Shown: positions 60,717 through 64,000 of the stretch, piece after piece
How the letters are laid out: each line of letters starts with the position of its first letter
Numbering within the stretch: the stretch's first letter is position 1
Assembly (NCBI RefSeq): GCF_013185065.1
Contig: NZ_JAAVTO010000008.1
Span: forward strand, 1 to 64,000
Length of the DNA stretch: 64,000 bases
Direction of reading: 5' to 3'
Source of the DNA: Adlercreutzia sp. ZJ473
GTDB taxonomy: Bacteria; Actinomycetota; Coriobacteriia; Coriobacteriales; Eggerthellaceae
Notes under the pieces: generated by a model
The model's database searches: none
Seen by the model: the letters and a program-made list of their open reading frames with translations, nothing else
What the model was told of the DNA's origin: nothing
Program-made: the position numbers and the translations under genes

Positions 60717-61778
60717 CTAGGCGCCCGTGCCGGAGAACTCCGGGATGAAGCTCTCCTCGCAGGCGCCGCCCTCCTGCCAGAAATAGTCAGGCACACCGAG
60801 GACGTCGGCGAAGTCGAGCAGCTCCTCGTACTCCTCGTCGGGCACGCGGCACGCCAGCTCGGGGCAGCGCGCGAGCACGCGGCGCGCCCGCGCGTCGCCC
60901 GCCTGCGCGGCCGTCGCCACCACGGGCGTGTACTGGTTCATGATGGAGAGGCGCACGTCGGCGCCGTAGCGCTCGTGCACCGTCTGCACCACGCGCTTGG
61001 AGTCGTCCAGGTGCCCCGGCAGGATGAGGTGGCGCACCACCACGCCGCGCGTCATGCGCTCCTGCCCGCGGTACTCGTCATATGTCGGCGCGCCCACGGC
61101 GCGCACCATGGCGTCGAGCGCCTCCGTCGCGCGCGCGGGGTAGTCGGGCACGTGCGAGTAGCGCGCGCCGAGGGCCGCGTCAGCGTACTTGAAGTCGGTG
61201 AGGTACACGTCCACCGCGTTCGCGTTGTCGCGGATGGCGCGCACGGTCTCGTACCCGCTCGTGTTCCACACGATGGGAAGGGCCAGGCCGCGTGCGCGGG
61301 CCAGGCGCACCGCCGCGCGCGCATGGGGGGCGTAGTGCGTGGGCGTGACGAAGTTCACGTTGAGCGCGCCCTGCTGCTCGAGGTCGAGGCACATCGCGGC
61401 CAGGTCGGGCACGCGCGCGGGCGCGCCGAGGGCGCCGTGCGCGATCATCGCGTTCTGGCAGTAGTCGCAGCGCAGCGGGCAGTGTGCGAAGAAGATGGTC
61501 CCGCTGCCGTCGTCGCCGCTGATGGGAGGCTCCTCCCACAGGTGCAGCGCCGCGCGCGCCACGAGCACCTCCGCGCCCGCGCCGCACGCGCCCCGCTCTC
61601 CCGCCGCGCGGTTCGCGCCGCATGCCCGCGGGCACAGGTCGCACGCGGAGGGGTTGAGGTCGCCCTCGTCAAAGGCGGCAGCCACGCTGCGGGCGCCCAG
61701 GGTATCGTCGCCGAGGGCGGCAGCCGCGCTGCGGGCGCCGACGCAGGCGCCCGGTCCGGCGTCATCGAAGGAGCCCAT
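60717..61778 (-). CDS. PflX-like radical SAM protein (COG1313)
   Basis: The 353-residue protein has an N-terminal Cys cluster ACDLCPRACGANR...GACGAG and the radical SAM motif CPLRCDYCQN near residue 100. A barrel follows with NVNFVTPTHYAPHARAA, PIVWNTSGYE and VYLTDFKYAD. These match the uncharacterised PflX family related to pyruvate-formate-lyase activases. The first 40 residues contain two copies of a GARS(A/V)AAA repeat and may not be translated. It ends an operon with the dehydrogenase-like and DegV genes. Confidence 0.87.
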   Translation of the reverse strand: MGSFDDAGPGACVGARSAAAALGDDTLGARSVAAAFDEGDLNPSACDLCPRACGANRAAGERGACGAGAEVLVARAALHLWEEPPISGDDGSGTIFFAHCPLRCDYCQNAMIAHGALGAPARVPDLAAMCLDLEQQGALNVNFVTPTHYAPHARAAVRLARARGLALPIVWNTSGYETVRAIRDNANAVDVYLTDFKYADAALGARYSHVPDYPARATEALDAMVRAVGAPTYDEYRGQERMTRGVVVRHLILPGHLDDSKRVVQTVHERYGADVRLSIMNQYTPVVATAAQAGDARARRVLARCPELACRVPDEEYEELLDFADVLGVPDYFWQEGGACEESFIPEFSGTGA

Positions 61779-61802
61779 GAGACGTCCGCGCCCCCTCGCG
61801 CC

Positions 61803-62804
61803 TCAGTTGTTGGAGAAGGTGCCGTAGGGGTCGTCGAGGTCGTAGCCCTCGTAGTCGTCGTAGCGGTGCTCGTGGTCGTGCCCGCAGCCGCAGCCGTCGT
61901 CCTCGAAGGCGTAGTCGTCCTCGCCGTCGTGCTTGCCCGCGCCGTAGACCTCCTCGGCGCGCGTCCAGTCCAAGCCGTGCTTGGCACACTCGGACTCGTC
62001 ACCGTACACGAGCGACAGCGCCGCGGGCGACTTGTCGGCGCCGCCCACCACGGCCAGAAGCTCGAGCAGGTGCAGCGCAGCCTCGGCCTGCGGCAGGATG
62101 AGCTCCACGTCGTCGGCCGCCATGATGGCCGCGGACAGCGCGGACATGAGCATCTCGGCGTTGTAGGCGCCCGTGAAGCGCTCGGCGGCCACCGCCTCGA
62201 GCACCTGGGCCGCCGCAGGCGACGCGCCGCCCGGGCGCTCGCCCTCCCCCGCGTTGCCGCACGAGACGCTGCGGCGCGTCGCGCGGAAGAGCGCGTCGGC
62301 CTCGACGGCGCCGATGACCTGCGCCGCGAGCTGCAGCGTGTACGCCGCGCGCGCGAGCTGGGCCGACCCCGGCGCGCCTTCCTCGCTCACCTGCCCGAAC
62401 AGCGCCTCGAGCACGGGCCGCGCCCGCGTGACCGCGTCGGCCTCGCCCGCCGCGAAGCACGCGGCGTTCTCGCGTGAGAGCGCGTCGGCGGCGGCCACGT
62501 CGGCCACCACGAGCGGCGCCTCGACCAGCGCGAGGTCGCTCACCGTGGCCACGGCGCTCATCTCGCGCGCGAAGCTCGGCGTGGTGGCGCTCAAGTCGAT
62601 GAGCAGCGCGCCGGGCATCGCCGACTGGATGACGCCCCCTTCGCCGAAGTAGAGGTCCTCAAGCGCGCCCTGGCTCGTGCAGAACGTGATGACCACGTCG
62701 GCGGCGGCCACCTCGGAAGCGCGCGCAAGCCCCGCAGCCTCAAGGCGCCCCGCCATCGCGTCGATGAGGCCCTCGCTCCCGCGGTAAGCGTACGACTGAG
62801 CCAT
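61803..62804 (-). CDS. HIBADH/6PGDH-like protein lacking the N-terminal NAD loop
   Basis: The 333-residue protein aligns by eye with beta-hydroxyacid dehydrogenases from the middle of the Rossmann domain onward: ADVVITFCTSQGALEDLYFGEGGV, ALLIDLSATTPSFAREM and VEAPLVVADVAAA. The helical C-terminal domain follows. The first strand and the GxGxxG fingerprint are absent; the protein starts at MAQSYAYRGSEGLIDAMAG. The last 45 residues are acidic with a CGCGHDHEH cluster that could bind metal. It starts 3 bases after the DegV stop. Confidence 0.75.
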   Translation of the reverse strand: MAQSYAYRGSEGLIDAMAGRLEAAGLARASEVAAADVVITFCTSQGALEDLYFGEGGVIQSAMPGALLIDLSATTPSFAREMSAVATVSDLALVEAPLVVADVAAADALSRENAACFAAGEADAVTRARPVLEALFGQVSEEGAPGSAQLARAAYTLQLAAQVIGAVEADALFRATRRSVSCGNAGEGERPGGASPAAAQVLEAVAAERFTGAYNAEMLMSALSAAIMAADDVELILPQAEAALHLLELLAVVGGADKSPAALSLVYGDESECAKHGLDWTRAEEVYGAGKHDGEDDYAFEDDGCGCGHDHEHRYDDYEGYDLDDPYGTFSNN

Positions 62805-62807
62805 GAT

Positions 62808-63734
62808 CTAGTTGCCCCCCTTCACGCGGCGCGCGATGCGGTCGGCAACCGACAGGTTCTCGCGCTTGTCCCGTCCCCAGAACACCACGGCCAGCATGCC
62901 AGGGCCCACATGGCTGCCGATGACCGGGCCGATGTTGCACTCCAGGAACATGATGTTCTCGTCGACCTTCAGAAGCGCGTCTTTCAGGCGCTGCGCGTCC
63001 TTCGGGCAGTCGGCGTGCCCGATGGCCACGTACCGGCTCGGCCCGTTGTCCGCCGCGTTCTTCTGGAAGTACTCGGCCAGCTGCTTGATGCCCTTCTTGC
63101 GCCCGCGCGCCACGCCCACGAGCGCCAGCTTGCCGTCGGCGTCGATGTTGAGCAGCGGCTTCACGTCGAGCGCCGAGCCCGCCACGGCCACCGACCCCGG
63201 GATGCGCCCGCCGCGGCGCAGCGCCTCGAGGTCCTCCACCATGAACTCCTCGTTGATGAAGCAGCGCGCCTCCTCGGCCCAGCTCGCCAGCTCGGCGGCG
63301 GAGAGCCCCTTCTCGCGCTGGTTGACGGCCTCGTAGACGAACAGGCCCTCGGCCACCGACGCCAGGCGCGTGTCCACCACGTAGAGCTCGAAGTCAGGAT
63401 GGGCCGCGCGCACCTGCTCGTACACGAGCATGGCCACGTCGTAGCTGCCCGACATCCCGCTCGTGAACGCCAGGTACACCGTGGGGATGCCACTGTCGAC
63501 GGCGGCGTTGAAGGCGTCGATGATGACGGGCATGGAGATCTGCGAGGTGGACGGCTCGGCCCCCTTGCGCATGGCGTCGTAGAACTCCGGCGCCGAGACC
63601 GACTGGAACAGGTCGTCCTCGAAGGTCTGCCCGTCGAGGATGTAGGGGAACTTCAGCAGGTAGATCCCCTCGCGGTCGACCACCTGGGGCGGAAGGTCGC
63701 AGCACGAGTCGATGATGAGGTTGCATTTCGGCAT
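62808..63734 (-). CDS. DegV family fatty-acid-binding protein
   Basis: DegV/FakB proteins bind a fatty acid and present it to the kinase FakA. The 308-residue protein has the family features LIIDSCCDLPPQVVDREGI, SQISMPVIIDAF, TSGMSGSYDVAML, RGGRIPGSVAVAG and the C-terminal IGPVIGSHVGPGMLAVVFW. ACAGGAG precedes the ATG at 63734. It follows another DegV gene by 54 bases, so two FakB-like proteins are made from one operon. Confidence 0.93.
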   Translation of the reverse strand: MPKCNLIIDSCCDLPPQVVDREGIYLLKFPYILDGQTFEDDLFQSVSAPEFYDAMRKGAEPSTSQISMPVIIDAFNAAVDSGIPTVYLAFTSGMSGSYDVAMLVYEQVRAAHPDFELYVVDTRLASVAEGLFVYEAVNQREKGLSAAELASWAEEARCFINEEFMVEDLEALRRGGRIPGSVAVAGSALDVKPLLNIDADGKLALVGVARGRKKGIKQLAEYFQKNAADNGPSRYVAIGHADCPKDAQRLKDALLKVDENIMFLECNIGPVIGSHVGPGMLAVVFWGRDKRENLSVADRIARRVKGGN

Positions 63735-63788
63735 GTTTCCAAGCTCCTGTTCGCTTCTGTCCACTTCTGTCCGCTCCTGCTCGCCTCG

Positions 63789-64000
63789 TCAGAGGGAGAA
63801 CACCAGGTCGGCGGTGTTTCCCGCGTACTTGCCCGCAAGGGGCGCGTTGCACTCGTAGGCGAGGCCCACGGCGGGCCCCACGTGGCACCCGATGACGGGG
63901 CTCACCGGCAGCACCTCCACGGCGCGGCCCAGGTAGGGCTCCACGGCCTCGCGCGCCCACGTGAGCGCCGGCGCCGCCTCGCCGATGTAGTGCACCACCA
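63789..64000 (-). CDS. DegV family protein, C-terminal part (cut by window edge)
   Basis: The last about 70 residues of a second DegV/FakB-type protein are visible, with the family's C-terminal VSPVIGCHVGPAVGLAYECN and a final ADLVFSL. The rest lies beyond the right edge. It is the first visible gene of the operon running down to 60717. Confidence 0.85.
   Translation of the reverse strand, partial: VVHYIGEAAPALTWAREAVEPYLGRAVEVLPVSPVIGCHVGPAVGLAYECNAPLAGKYAGNTADLVFSL

Overview
The window is high-GC DNA (roughly 60-65% in core genes) with small overlapping operons and a complete arginine deiminase pathway. It also has TIGR03915/TIGR03916-type repair genes, DegV proteins and many toxin-antitoxin cassettes. 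This gene set points to an anaerobic actinobacterium of the class Coriobacteriia, most likely Eggerthellaceae. The assignment is an inference from gene content; no rRNA is present to confirm it.

Layout. 1-4926 is a minus-strand core operon (ABC-F ATPase, trmL, site-2 protease, scpA, scpB). 5.1-7.3 kb is a lower-GC patch with a decayed GH5 cellulase, an orphan CdiA-CT-like nuclease, a PH-domain protein and a solitary HsdR-N-like nuclease. trpS and tRNA-Val follow. 9-14 kb holds an MFS exporter and its probable TetR regulator, split by an insertion that duplicated the control region and brought a GyrI-like protein and a PIN/RHH toxin-antitoxin pair. 14-17.7 kb is an ECF sigma / membrane protein / ABC transporter operon. 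17.8-21.7 kb is a toxin-antitoxin cluster: an orphan HicB, a DUF3791/DUF3990 cassette, HicAB and a RelBE-like pair. 21.8-30 kb carries transport genes, tRNA-Lys, tRNA-His, a NYN-LOTUS protein and argS. HipBA lies at 30.2-31.7 kb.

31.9-39.1 kb is the arginine deiminase locus: arcA, arcB, arcC and a YfcC-type transporter on the minus strand, opposite a PucR-type regulator. Arginine would be deiminated by ArcA, citrulline split by ArcB, carbamoyl phosphate used by ArcC to make ATP, and arginine/ornithine probably exchanged by the YfcC protein. 39-46 kb has a BrnT-like toxin-antitoxin pair, tRNA-Arg/Gly/Pro, a glutaredoxin-like protein, an M23 peptidase, rdgB, murI, YbaK and an L,D-transpeptidase.

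46.4-52.8 kb is the most unusual region. It is a lower-GC, translationally coupled three-gene operon made of an Eco57I-type adenine methylase, a DUF1016/YhcG nuclease and a 1113-residue GIY-YIG + DEAH helicase + partial-methylase fusion. It sits immediately downstream of tRNA-Thr. 53.4-57 kb is core (pyrE, M42 peptidase, smpB, ssrA), followed by a frameshifted nuclease and a 102-bp inverted copy of the tRNA-Thr 3' half. 58-60.6 kb is a TIGR03915/TIGR03916 repair pair with LexA-like boxes in its promoter. The window ends in a radical SAM / dehydrogenase / DegV operon. Both window edges cut genes (scpB at the left, a DegV gene at the right).
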